Assembly: GCF_026210795.1 (NCBI RefSeq)
Contig: NC_089441.1
Location: forward strand, 3,534,001 to 3,598,000
Length of the DNA stretch: 64,000 bases
Reading direction: 5' to 3'
Origin: Rhizophagus irregularis
Taxonomy: Eukaryota > Glomeromycota > Glomeromycetes > Glomerales > Glomeraceae
In this document: in pieces, positions 46,969-59,603 of the stretch
How positions within the stretch are numbered: position 1 is the stretch's first letter
How the letters are laid out: every line of letters begins with the position of its first letter
Program-made: the position numbers and the translations under genes
Notes under the pieces: generated by a model
The model's input: the letters and a program-made list of their open reading frames with translations, nothing else
The model's database searches: none
Told to the model about the DNA's origin: nothing

Positions 46969-47804
46969 CTTAGAATTCTTTGTTGATGATCACAGAATAT
47001 CGTACAAATATTAATGCTACAACACTTAAAATACGGCATAATATTTAAAATGTATATAAAATTTTGAATTTTTGCTTGTATTTTGAAAATTTTCAAGATA
47101 TGTCAACTGACTATCATACAAATATTAATGCTACACTTGCTTAAAATACAGCATAATATTTAAGAACGTCTTGTATAAAATTTTTGAATTTTTGCTTGTC
47201 TTCGAAAGTTTTTTCAAGTATGTCCATAACTAAAGTAATGCTTTTCAAGTTAAAAAAAAAAAAGACAAAGACAGGCAGTCAGGCAGTGACTTACCTCTTC
47301 AGTAGTATTTATATTATTCAACTAGATATGAAACATATTTTTGGTGTAACATAATGTAATACAGAAAATATTTATATAACATCTATGACATCATTGTGAT
47401 GGTACACATTACTAATTTTGAGTATAGGATAAGGCAAAATTTGATTAGCTAGTCATCTCATGATTTGAAGAGACCTATCTGAAAATAACTTAACCGATAG
47501 CGTTATTAAAGTTGCTGGAGAAACTAGGAGGTTTTGGCAAGTTGGAGAAATGCCAAAATGGTGAAACTTTACCAAAACTATATAAAAGTCTTATTAAAAA
47601 GGTGGTGAAACTCTGGAGAAAAGCGAAATCTGATAAAACTTATTATAAATGCTGAAACTGCTGAAAACGCTCGCAAAACTATAATAAAACTATAGTAAAA
47701 TTTTGGAGAAACTAATCATAGAATTTTGGAGAGGTTTAGGCAGGCAACTTTAAGCGTTACCCAAAAAAAAAGAACTGTGGTGCAGTTTGTTTATGTAATA
47801 TAAC
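46969..47804. other. Intergenic DNA with a local duplication
   Basis: About 46995-47100 and 47110-47225 are similar (both contain atacaaatattaatgctaca, then tttttgcttg and ttttcaag), a tandem repeat of about 115 bp. No gene seen. Confidence 0.5.
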
Positions 47805-48648
47805 TATCCCAGTGATACCGACAAAAATTTTGTGATCACGTGAAAAATTTTGTTGATCATTTCCAAAAATGGTAAGCAGATTTAACGAAATTTTCTGATT
47901 TTAAAATTGATATATTATATCTAAATTTGCTTGCTCTGCAAGTTTACTTAGGCAATAAGGTAGGTTTTGAATACAGATTTTTGTAAAATTAATTATTTAC
48001 GAATTATCATATAAAAAGTCAAAATTTATATTAAAAACGTATTTTTCTTGTTTAGGTAAATTTGTAGAGCATTCAAAAATACACACCATATAAGTTTAAA
48101 AAATGTGTGGCATTTATATTGTGTTTTATTCTTATTTTTTATTTATTCATTAAATTTGCTTACCATTTTTGGGGGTCGTCTAAAGCCAGGTTTGATCATG
48201 TGACTTGACATTTTATAAATAAGCCATTTTTTTATGAACTAAGAGTAATGTAAGTATAAAAGTTATAGAATAAGTGTATTTTGTCATGCTTTACAAGTTT
48301 ACTTAGTATAAAAAAGCTGATTTTTAACACTGTTTTTGACTTTACATATGAATGAATAATCTTTGCTGATCATATCCAAAAATGGATGATGAAAATGAAA
48401 AAATTCAAATAAGTCAAAAACGGTGTTAAAAATCAGCTTTTTTATACTAAGTAAACTTGCACAGCAGGCTAAAATACATATATTATATGTAACTTGAAAG
48501 TTTTATATATTGGCGAAAAGTTTTATTTGTAAAAAATAAATGTTTACAAGTCACGTGATCGAACCTGGCTTTAGACGACCTCCATTTTTGGGAATGATCG
48601 ATAAAATTGGTCACGTGATCGAGAAATTTTTGTCGGTGCCACTGGGGT
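47805..48648. mobile_element. MITE-like element with CCCAGTGATACCGACA termini and inner palindromes
   Basis: The ends are inverted: CCCAGTGATACCGACAAAAA at about 47808 and TTTTTGTCGGTGCCACTGGG at about 48628. Inside lie further inverted repeats. One is ccaaaaatggtaagcag (47867) against ttaccatttttgg (48162). Another is gtcgtctaaagccaggtt (48175) against aacctggctttagacgac (48563). A third is agtataaaaaagctgatttt (48305) against its complement (48427). There is no ORF. The right terminus is interrupted by the 6.2 kb element that follows. Confidence 0.65.
48641..48648. repeat. 8-bp target site duplication, left copy
   Basis: ACTGGGGT here and at 54871-54878 on either side of the 6.2 kb transposon. 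Confidence 0.75.
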
Positions 48649-49154
48649 AGGACCCCGGATAATTATAATAGAGGTCACATCCGCAGTACTAATTAAAAAT
48701 TCAATGAAATATACATAATTTTTGCCGTTTTGATATACATTTTTATCATATGACCTTTATACGTATTGAAAATATCCTTTTTTATCATATGACTTTAATA
48801 ATAATTTTTTTTTTTACAGAAAATACTATATTTCATATTAAATTTATTCGGCATTATCATTAATTGACTTTGTAGCAATAATCAATTATAATTTATCTAT
48901 AACTGAATTAAAAAAATTATAGATTGCCATTTCTTTTTTTCCTACAATTAAAAATCCCATATTTTCAGTAAAATTTTCGCAATTTCCTAAATAATAAATG
49001 ATCAAATGACTAGGAATATGTGAAAACAAAACATATTTTGGTTCATCTATTGGAAAACATCCAAAAATATTTGGAATCTGTTCTATATTGTTAAAATAGA
49101 AATGTGGCGCAGTAATTTTATGTAGAACAATTTTGTAGATCATTTCGTAGATCC

Positions 49155-49390
49155 CTTGATTTTTTCGATTTTCTTGATTTTCTTGATTTATTTGATAAAT
49201 TTGATAAATCTGATAAATTTGATATATTCGATTTATTTATTTTATTTTATTTATTTTATTTGTTTGATATATTTATTTTATTTTATATATTTATTTTATT
49301 TTATATATTTATTTTATTTTATTTATTTGTTTTATTTTATTTATTTTATTTATTTATTATATTTGATTTATTTATTTTATCAAATATTCT
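49155..49390. repeat. TTTAT-rich microsatellite
   Basis: Degenerate tandem array of tttgat, ttgattt and ttattttat units inside the transposon. The ORFs across it are low-complexity artefacts. Confidence 0.8.
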
Positions 49391-49698
49391 TGATTTTTAC
49401 TTTATTATAAATAGTGATAGGATTTTACCAAGTAGAAAGGGAGGTCAGTCAGTTAGTTAAAAATTGTATTGTAGTTTTCGAGTTATACGAAAAGAGTATT
49501 ATTCCCAGTAGTATAATTCAAGATAGTTAATTTCGCAACCAAGAGATTATCTATATTTTTCGTCGTATCTAAAATCTTACATTATTTTAATAAAAGCCTA
49601 TTTTCTTTAACTGAACATCCAACGTTATTTCACGTGATTATTTGTGATCAACTTAAGACTCTCCTATTAAGTTAAACTCCAGTTAACCTGTTAAAGCG

Positions 49699-52600
49699 TT
49701 AAAGTTTTTCAGTCAGCTTTAACATTGACAGGATAACAATATAAACACGTACTGAAATATAAGAAAGTGAATCAATACAGCTAGTACTATCAACATAAGA
49801 ATGATAATTTGTTAATTTATGATACATAGCCAAAAATTGAACAAGGCAAATTTTTGATCCCAAAAGTGCAAATGCGTAACCACCATGATTGGCAGGATTT
49901 TCCAAAGTAATATTTGCAACGCTAATGCTTGGCAAAGTTAAATAAATTATAAATTATAAATTATAAATTAATATAAATTTGCAAACAATAACCAAGAATT
50001 TTACCTGGGGCATTTTGATATCTTTCCAATACTTCTAAACGTGTTCTATTTTGCCATCTTTTAGTTCTTAAATTTCCAGTTTTTGCGCCATCATTTTGAG
50101 CCAAAACAACTATATTATTAATCTTATTAGGATTAAGGTTTAAAGCTGAATCATGTGCCACATAAATCCTTTCCATTCTTTGATTTGAATAAGCTTCATA
50201 TTTACGACGTTGTGAAATTAAATATGAAATATCCAATTCTCCTGATGATAAAACACCCGTTTGAAATATATCACTACTCTTTTGAATAATTTTTTTATCT
50301 GATTGACCATATATATAATCTATTTGACTTTGTTCTAAATCATCAGTTTTTTCTAAATTGAAAATATTGTATGTGCTAACCAACTCTGCGGCCTTGCTAA
50401 TTTCATTTAACTCACAATCAGCTTTATTAATTTCTTCCAATCCATCATCATCTTGATTTAAATCATCATCTTGACTTAAATCATCATAATCTTGATTCAA
50501 ATCATCATCTAGTAAATCACTTTCACAAGCTAATACATGTGTATTAAAAGTACTATCATAAAAAAGATTTTTATACCCGATAAATTCAAGAACTTTGGCA
50601 AAAGCTATTGCTTGCTCATGAGCTTCATGATTAATCAAATGTATTTCATCATCTGTAGGATATATTGTTAAATGAATATTATCAGCAATAGTATTTTCGT
50701 AATAATTTGTTATATAACCTAATATAAACAAATAAATTAATAATAAGCATAATTAGAAATATAAAAAACTAATTTTATTTTCACCTTCAGCTGAAGTTTT
50801 TTCGGCATTTATCTTTGCTAATGATGCATTAGTATGAGTTCGAAACATATGCATAATTTTTGGAATACTTTGTACTAAATCTCCAAAAGTAAAATCATTA
50901 CGAAATTACTGACTCAGCCCAAAAAAATGTTCACATGGTTCAGATCCATGAATCCATGTACATAGTGGAACTGACGAATAATAATCCCGATATGCTAATA
51001 TTAATAAAATCTAAAACAATTTTGCATTAATATATTAAATATTATGTAACAAATATTATTAATAATAATACTTACTAATGATTCTGCCAAACTGATAAAT
51101 ATTTTAAAAGTTTGGGGAGCAAGAAAATTTTTTTATATCTATAATATTTGGATAAATTTTTTGAATGTGTTCAATATGATTTTTCCACATATGAAGAAAA
51201 AAATAAGCTAACATCGCCATTCGTAATCTTTCATTATGTGAAATTGTACGACTTTGATATGCATCAATCAATTCACCTAAAAAAGTAAATTTCGATTAAA
51301 ATTATAAACAATTATATATAAATAAATAATATATTTACCAATTATAAAAAGATAAATAAATAAACCATCTTTACTATGATCTTGTGATTTATTTTGATTA
51401 TACACTTGTTTTAAGAATGATGAACAAAAAATCCGGTATGCAGCACCGTCATCTTGACGATCTGCATTTTCTACATCATGCTTGTATAATACACTATCAG
51501 GCATTTTACTAAGCATAAGTATTTGATCATATCTTGCAGTTCCAGTTCCTAATGTAAGTAATCGAGCACCAGAGAATAATGCATTTCTACCACTTTTTTT
51601 CCCATGTTTGGAATCTTGAATGCGAATTATTGGGCCAATATTAGGAAAAACTGGACACATAAACTTAATATTATATAGCTTATCTTCGAAAATAATTTTT
51701 TCTGTAGTTAATGTATTAATTAGCATTGATTGCGAATTAAATTCATTTGCTGCTCCATCTGATCCAAAGGAAATAATATTAATTTTCAATTGTGCTGCGT
51801 ATTCTAGAATTTTTTGATGATATGTAAGAATATCTGCAGCTTTTTCTTTATTGTTATTTGGAATTAAACCAATAACTATTGGTGGGATTTTGGGTAAAGG
51901 AATCTAAAATAAAAAAATAGAAATCAATGTTTTATTTAACTTAAAATATAATTGAAAAAAATATTAATAATAAATACTTGGAGCAAATAAACTCGAACTT
52001 GTTTTGCTATAGCATTTTTGACCTTTATTTTATCAATAATTGCAATGATTTCTTTATAATTTGATGCTTTTGTTTCTGAAGTTGATAAAGTTGATCTAAT
52101 AACACAGCCTAAAGTTGCTGAATAACTAAGACGTTCTTTTAATTTAGTGTTATCTGTCATAGCAGCAACTGGGCCATTGTAATTTAATGAATCGGCAAAT
52201 CTTTTAAATCGCACCATATTCTCATAACAAAGTTCTGTATTAATAATTGCATCGTCTGATTGTGCATGATGTAATCTTATATAAAACATTGTTAAATGAT
52301 AATACAGAATAAAATTGTATTATATTTGCAAAAATAAGCACAATTACCTAATATTACGAAGTGTACGTCCAGCTAAATTTTGCTTAAACAATTCATATCC
52401 TGTTCCTTCCCAATAATGCCAAAATAGTTGTAAAATTTGCAAAGTTTTCGGTATATTGCAAATTTTGATTTCCTTTATTATTTTGTTCACGATTAGCTAT
52501 TTCCAGCATAACTTTACAAAGTCCTTCAAAAACTTTTTTATTTTTGAATACTCCTTGCCGTCCTTTTTCTGCTAATATTGGCCAAAATGAGTCTTGCTTT

Positions 52601-54409
52601 GAATCTACTGAATAATAAAGTTCATTCAGATTAGAGTCATTTAAGTATTTGAAGATCGGATTTTTTTTAATTATAAATTTTGGTGTAAATTTTCGATTCT
52701 CTATTTTTGGAATTGGCTGTTCAATTGCATTCTAATAATATAATATGTAATGTAATTAATATAAAATTAAATTTAATAATTTTCATTATTTATAATTTTG
52801 ATAAATACCATTAAAATTTTGTTACTATTTAACTTCATACATTTTTTACAAATTCTTCCTTTATTTGTTGTTGTAATTTTACATTTTACACTTCGAATAC
52901 AATTAGAATTAAAATCGTTGCGCCATTTTGCCCTTGCAACTAACTCATTCTCTAATTTGATTTTTTCATTATTTGTCAACTTTTTCCAACTAAAATTTTT
53001 GTCAAATTTTATTGGAAATAATTCTTTTGCCAATACTTCAACACGTGGTGCACCACCATAATGTATAATTCCACCAATTCTTTGTAAATACTCTAAGTGC
53101 TTCTCGTCTCTCAATCCAATACATGAAATTTGGTGAGATTTTGTAGAATTTACAAAATAACTTGTGAGTGGACGTATTCTTTACTGTTAATAAACAGTTA
53201 CTAGTTTTACTATGTTTTTCTAAATTTCTTGAATTATAAGCTCGATGCAATCTGATTATCTTTCCACATTTACATTGAACTTCATTGCGAGTAATAATCT
53301 TATTAACTTTCGGATGATTTTGTAATCTTTTATCCTAATTAATAAAAAAAAATTGAATAATTATTAGCATCATAAATTAACTATGAATAGATTAATTATC
53401 TTGAATTCTGATACTTACTTTAATATGATCAAGTTTCGTTATTCGCTTTTGACTATTTTGCGTTTGCTTTTTCCTAACATTTTTTTCATTATTAGTAGTA
53501 TACGATGATGATGATGATGATTCACCATCATTATCATCAACATTTGAGTTAAATTCCACTATATCAGAACCATCACTCATACATTTTTCTGATTCAAGAA
53601 TATTGAAAGGTATATTTTCATTTTCATCAGATTGAACATCACGCATTTCAATATCAATATTTTGATCGAGTGAAGGTGGTGAATTTCTTTTGAAGATTGG
53701 AACAAAATGATCTGTTTGTGGTAAAGGATCGTTAATATTCCACTTTCCACTTGATGGTGTCACATTATCGTAATAGGTTATCATAAGCTTTAATTCGTGG
53801 TTCAATTAATTTATTATACAATGAACTAATTAGTTGAGAAACAGTTGGAGGATATATTAACATTATCGGTCTTTGAATTACTGATGCTAAGCCATATAAT
53901 CCGATAATTGAACAAAACTGATGTGGCTTAGATATATAAGCAATTTCACCAATATATTCTCTTTCTTTATTATATGTAGTCGGCATATCTGAATTTTTGG
54001 CTGAATTTAAAGCTATATCGGAAAAATAATAATCTTGTTCAAAAATTTTTTGACTAAGATAAAAATTTGAAAATTTCATCAATTCTACAACCATAGCTAG
54101 TCTAAATTGTAATACTAACATTTGGTTTGCATTAAAAATTAGAGATATAGAATTTAATAAACAATCTCCATTAGAAAATACAGCTGCAGAAGTTAAATGT
54201 GGATATTGCAAATGGAGGATTTTTTCAGCAGTATTATCAATATTGGTTAATGGAGGAAGAGTTTCGTGAGGAGTGTCAAAAGTAATAGAAAAGATACCGG
54301 ATATATTAATAGTTGAAACATAATCTTGAACAGAATGAATATTAGGAGGTGGAGTTGTAGAGAGAAATTTATTAATGTTTAAAAGTTGTTCAAGATTTTT
54401 ACTATTCAT
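49699..54409 (-). pseudogene. Transposon gene(s): OTU-like peptidase, zinc finger and DDE-type transposase regions
   Basis: Starting at 54409, the first ORF carries an OTU-like nucleophile motif, SNGDCLLNSISLIF (Cys at residue 83). The OTU-type His motif TDHFVPI lies in the next ORF near 53715, after a change of frame around 53790. An acidic Ser-rich linker follows, then a zinc-finger-like CKCGKIIR...LEKHSKTSNC (about 53270-53190). The transposase region has MTDNTKLKERLS (52160), then IISFGSDGAANEFNSQSM (51770) and CPVFPNIGPIIRIQD with GTGTARYDQ (51650-51520). Further on are CEHFFGLSQ (50920, followed by a stop) and AHDSALNLNPNK...NAPGKILG (50140-49990). NPANHGGYAF is near 49880. At least three breaks; probable introns were not modelled. 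The two Asp motifs fit an RNase-H-fold transposase. Confidence 0.6.
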
Positions 54410-54951
54410 TTTGTGTTGATATTGATATATAATAACGTAAAAGATAAAGTTAAGACGCGTATGTGTCTTAACATTTTAAAAGTAATAAATGGTAAAACAT
54501 ATTGAATTCCTGGTAAGTTTATCATGGATAATATAAAGTAAATTTGATAAATTTATTACATTGTGGTAAATTTATCACAAAGTAAAAGATGGATTTTTCT
54601 CGTTTGCTATTTATATAATTATATTGAAAATTGATGTAACACTGCATATGATAATCCTAAAATATACGCTTTTATTAGAAAATTACATGTGACCTTAAAA
54701 TTTTATCTAAAATTATATACTTTTTTTACTGTGACCTAATTTGGTGGTACTCTATTTTGGCATGTAACATTTTCTTAAAATACCCGTTTTTTCATATGAC
54801 CTTTCCATTAAAAACGCAAAATTATATACTTTTTTTGCATATGACCTTTATTATAATTATCCGGGGTCCTACTGGGGTAGTTATGTAATATCACGTGATA
54901 CTGAATTTTGACGGTTTTTATATCACGTGATAAGTTATTACACTAATATCT

Positions 54952-55161
54952 TACCCAGTATCACCGACACTTTTTCCACCCCACGTGATTTTGTAATATT
55001 CATCACTGGCATCACACCCCACCGCGTTTTCACTGTTTATATTTATCTGAGGGACTTAGTTTTTTTTTGCCTCGCAAAATTATTTTTTTCACATCCCTTT
55101 AAATGTCACCGGTCACGTGGGGTGGAATTCTAATTATAAAAGTGTCGGTGATACTGGGGTA
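54952..55161. mobile_element. 210 bp MITE related to the 47.8 kb element
   Basis: Terminal inverted repeats ACCCAGTATCACCGACACTT and AAGTGTCGGTGATACTGGGG extend inward to CCACCCCACGTGA. The termini resemble those of the element at 47805 (CCCAGT-ATACCGACA), so both belong to one family. Flanking TA on both sides is compatible with a TA target. No ORF. It ends 183 bp before the ARP4 start codon. Confidence 0.75.
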
Positions 55162-55343
55162 AATTTACACTAATTTTCTGTGTAATGTAAACTTATGTAA
55201 TACTTAATATAGAAGGATAAAACTTATATGGTTAGATTGACATGAACCGATCAACCAATGAAATTAACTGCGGGTTGTTTGATACGTGTTGATCAAAGAT
55301 TTTAATTCGTTTTTCGTAAATTTCATTCCTATAACGTTGAACG

Positions 55344-57335
55344 ATGTCTACATATGGCGGAGGTTAGTTTATCGGTAATGGTTCGAAAAATACACTAATT
55401 TCTCGTGATATACTAATAACTTCATTATATATCAGACGAAGTTTCGGCTATCGTTTTAGATGTTGGTTCGTGTTGGACCAGAGCCGGCTATGCTGGTGAA
55501 GATACTCCAAAGGCCGTTTTTCCAACTTCATATGGATACATTGAAGAGGAAAAGGAAATTCCCCCTGATCCGGATACTCAAATGGAAGATGTGATTCCTA
55601 CTTCTGAAAATAAACCCGTTAAGAGCGTTGAGAAAAGATACATAATAGGGGATACAGGAGTAGCAGCATGGAGAGAGAATATGGAAATCAAAAATCCTCT
55701 TGTTGATGGATTAAGTATGTTGATAAGATATTTCTTAAATAGTTTAAACAATTGTCATTCTTCGATTTACATTTATATTCTCTAGTTCAAGATTGGGACG
55801 CGTTAGAAAAGATTTGGGATTATGCATTTGATAAAAGCCTAAGAATTGATCCAAAGGAGCATCCAATATTTGTAACTGAATGTGCTTGGAATACTAGAGA
55901 TATTAGGGAGAGACTTACTGAACTTGCATTTGAGAAATACAATTCTTTAGCATTTTATGTTGCAAAGAACCCAGTATTATCAGCGTATCCTTTATAAAAT
56001 CTACTTGAAAATGTTATGATTTTCATATATATTATGATTCTTTACACTACATTATTTGTATTCAGATTTGCAGCTGGTCGCCCAACTGCTGTTGTTATGG
56101 ATTGTGGAGCAAGTAGTACGAGCTGTGTACCAGTGGTTGATGGCTATGTTCTTAAAAAAGGTTTGCGCGGTTATTTATATTATTGCATTTATATATTATT
56201 TGAAAATATAAACATAATTATTAATTTTAAGTAACAATCTAGGCATTTACAAACAACCAATTGCTGGTGACTTCTTATCTGAACAACTTTTACAACTACT
56301 ACAACAGAAATTTGATATCAACGTCGTACCACATTATATGATTGCAAAGAAAACTAGTGTAGATCCTGACCAACCTGCAAACGTCGAATTTAAAGAACGG
56401 CCAAATACAACAGGCAGTTATCACAAGTTCATGCAAATGGTAAGATAACTGCAAATTGCAGAATTATTAGAAAAATGTAAGTTTAAACTCAAAGTTGATG
56501 TGAATTGATCGCTGATCATCAGCGAATATATTGGTGTAGAGGATAATGCAAGAATTCAAGGAATCGGTGTGTCAAGTATCTGAAGTTACATATAATCATT
56601 CGTAAGTTTATTTTTTTTAATGCAAGTTGTAATTTGTAATTTAAATTGTTCCTTTAACTGAATAGTAACTACATTACAAAAGTTCATAACAAAATTCTTT
56701 TTATTTTAGATCGATTAATACACGGCCAATGAAATACTTTGAATTTCCTGACGGATTTAATACATCGAACGGTTCTCTACGTTTTAGTGTGCCAGAGATT
56801 TTATTTGATCCAAGATTCATAACGCAGGTAAATTTTTATAGATTATGCTATTTTTATTTCTACACTGTTGAGGATATTTTAACCAAATAAATGATTATAA
56901 TTTCAGCCTCAGGATGGACCTAATTTTGATACTTCTGCGTTATTAGGAATACCTCAAATGATTCATCAAAGTATTGGCGTCTGTGATATTGATGTTCGAC
57001 CGAATTTATTAAATAATATTATCTTAACTGGAGCTACAACGTTATTACCTGGTTTCGCTGATCGTGTAAATCATGAATTATCCAGTATGAATCCGGGGGT
57101 AAAAATTAATTTTTTCTTTCTCGTAGTTCTTTCATAGTAGCGTTTTTAACATTTTAATTTGAATTAGCCGAAAATCAAACTTTATGCAGCGGGTAATACC
57201 ATTGAACGCAAATGTAGTAGTTGGTTAGGTGGATCCATCCTTTCATCATTGGGAACGTTCCATCAATTATGGATTTCGCGAAAAGAATATGACGATTACG
57301 GGAGAGGAATAGTAGAAAAAAAATGCGATAACTGA
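55344..57335 (+). CDS. ARP4: Actin-related protein 4 (ARP4/BAF53-like), chromatin remodelling subunit
   Basis: Nine exons: 55344-55362, 55436-55714, 55786-55984, 56066-56160, 56243-56439, 56540-56601, 56710-56827, 56907-57098, 57168-57335, giving 442 residues. The actin fold is clear: [100 protein letters not shown] and [23 protein letters not shown] and the Arp4-type insert with P-rich acidic residues ([12 protein letters not shown]) separate it from actin and Arp1-3. Arp4 pairs with actin in NuA4, INO80 and SWR1-type complexes in the nucleus. Confidence 0.92.
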
Positions 57336-57664
57336 CTTCTTTTTCTATACTTATTTTTCATTTTCATGTACCTTTGAATAGGACAGAGGATGTTTGTTCT
57401 TTATTTGACAATTGTAAAAAATACATTTAATAATAAATAGAGATGATCACCAAATTAACCGCAGCAATCACTTAATTCCGGTAGAATTAGGCTAATTTTG
57501 GCATGTATCGCAAAAATACCCACGAGTGTTAAATAATTAAATAATTTAATAAAAATTCATGTAATGACGTAATTTCGAATGTTTCATCATTATGATATCA
57601 TCTTAAATATCAAAAGTTATATAAACTACCTTCGAAGTTTTAAATTATTATTACAAAAAAAAAA
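57336..57664. other. Intergenic DNA with TATA box at 57618-57625
   Basis: Short gap between ARP4 and the next plus-strand gene. TATATAAA at 57618-57625 is 47 bp before the ATG. Confidence 0.45.
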
Positions 57665-58196
57665 ATGTCTAATACCGAAAATACCGAAAATACCGCATAT
57701 ATTGCAACACAAGGTTCAAGTGCGCTAGCTGGTGTAGGTACAAATCCCACGGGAAAAAAACTTGATGAGAATACTGCTCATGTTGACCCACATAAGGGGA
57801 GTACTGCACTCGATAGTGTAGGTACTGTTCCTGAAAATATACAAAGTTCGTATATTTATATTTTTTTTGTTTGAGTAAAAAAAGTTTATTAAATTTTTCT
57901 ATTATTTAGAAAACCCTGCCCAAACTCAACCGCAACCTAAAAATGCCACCGAATATGTTACTGGTGCTATAAGTAACGTATATACCACTGCTAAGGTATA
58001 ATATAATATAATAATTCATTTAGCGTGTTCCAGCCTTACAACTTACAACTTCAGATTAATTGATTATTTTTATTCCAAAAAAAAAACTAAAATAAAATAA
58101 AATATAATGTAGGAAACATTGTTAGGAATTCAGTCTGCTTCAACCGCCAAATCTCAAGACCAAAAAGCTGAAGATGACAAAAATAAAAATCTTTAG
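57665..58196 (+). CDS. Small hydrophilic two-repeat protein
   Basis: Three exons: 57665-57845, 57910-57995, 58113-58196, giving 116 residues. All introns are GT-AG and in phase. The protein is hydrophilic and Thr/Asn/Gln/Lys-rich. It has an internal duplication: TAYIATQGSSALAGVGTNP (about residues 10-28) is echoed by TAHVDPHKGSTALDSVGTVP (about 38-57). The rest includes ATEYVTGAISNVYTTAKETL, an amphipathic-looking stretch. Small fungal stress or LEA-like proteins have this character, but no family is recognised. A TATA box lies 47 bp upstream. Confidence 0.6.
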
Positions 58197-59603
58197 TTAA
58201 TATTATTTTCATTTTAATTAGTATTGACCAAAGTTGTATCATTTAAAAATTTAATTAAAAACCATATTTCGGACCTCACAAAGATCAATAATAGTGCATT
58301 CTATTTTTATCATGTACTATAATCACATGTTTTATGAAAGATAATTGATTTATCTAAAAAAAAATTTCTTTTTAGAGCCAATTTCCTGCTTGCTCAGACC
58401 TTCGATCATTTTATACGATAAATCATAAATCGAAAAAATCTCATTATCAGAACTTAAATCCAGATTATTAACATGAAATAACAAATAATGTAGATTACAT
58501 CTTTTCATTCTTGTGTAATTTACATAACTAAGCAATTCTGAGACGTAATTGGTAATACTTGTCGAAATATTGTGAACAATTGGTATTAATATTGTACAGT
58601 ACGTCTCATAAAATATTGGATAATACACCTTAATCTACTATCAAATTCTTCGCTATAATATAACGAATATATTTTTATAATTAACGAAAAAATTAGCTTA
58701 TCAATATTGATCAATTCTGAAATCTACGATAAAAAAGGTTGTTTAATTTAAATACTACAGAACACTATTTGGACTTCGTTTCCATATAAACAAGTAATAT
58801 GATCACATTCTTCGAAAGGCAGATAACTTATATTCGATAATTGAGTCCCCAGTTGTCTTTGAGATTGATAAAAATGATATTCCTTACAATCACGTAACTA
58901 TCTAGTTTCTTCAAGTAATTCAATAAATCACCCTAATGGATTGTGAATAGATTTTCCAATGACTTTTATTGGAATTGGTCCTCCAATTCCAATCTTTCCA
59001 ATATTCCAATGAATTTTTTATTCAAATTCTTTGTATTGGAAGTGGAAACTTCCAATGGGAAATTCTATTGCTTTACTGTGCACATTAGAGGAGCAAGCAT
59101 AATTCAACCTCCATAAGGCATAGGCTAAATATTTCGCCCAATTCCCAAATTATAAGCGATCATCTAAATTGGCGAAATTGTTACGCCTATCAAATTTCGA
59201 AATGATAAAATGATAACGTATTACATTTATTTAGTTTCGATGTTTGTACTCGACAATGTCCTATTTTATTTATTTTTTTTTTTTACAATGTGTATGAGAA
59301 ACACGAGAAACACGATAAATTAATATTCAAGTTTAAAATTATGTAAATATTTTTTTTTTATCATCATATTTCCGTATTTAAATTTTGCCCAATTCGCCAC
59401 ACAACCTTTTAAACATATGTGCTAAGTGTATTTTGGCCTGCCTTGAGGTTTTCATTTTTTATCTATCCATTTTTGGATATGATCGGCTATTATTTTCAAG
59501 TTTATATTATAAAGTGATTTGCCGCTTTAGACGATCCCTATACGTGATCATGATAAAAATTACAAAAATCGATTTGTCTACGTATCACCTGTAGAGTCTC
59601 CAA
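58197..59603. other. Intergenic DNA with MITE-like remnants
   Basis: No supported gene; a 92-codon minus ORF at 58350-58628 is unrecognised. A perfect inverted repeat ATTGGAATTGG-tcct-CCAATTCCAAT lies at about 58969-58994. From about 59465 to 59600 words such as catttttggatatgatcgg and gctttagacgatcc resemble the inner palindromes of the element at 47805-48648, so a decayed relative borders the next gene. Confidence 0.45.

Larger units (their letters stand above)
48649..54870. mobile_element. 6.2 kb DNA transposon with 8-bp target duplication
   Basis: Perfect terminal inverted repeats of 22 bp begin AGGACCCCGGAT and continue with AATTATAATA. They are bordered by the direct repeat ACTGGGGT. 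Just inside both ends the motif CATATGACCT (or its complement) recurs: about 48754 and 48797 on the left, and about 54691, 54797 and 54838 on the right, with small variations. These are probably transposase-binding sites. All recognisable coding sequence is on the minus strand (54409 to about 49700). A TTTAT/TTTGAT microsatellite fills 49155-49390. An 8-bp duplication is found in hAT, P and some other superfamilies; the superfamily is not settled. Confidence 0.8.

Noticed and set aside
49156-49460. Plus ORFs of 84 and 66 codons
   Set aside because: Leu/Ile/Tyr/Phe low-complexity translations of the TTTAT microsatellite.
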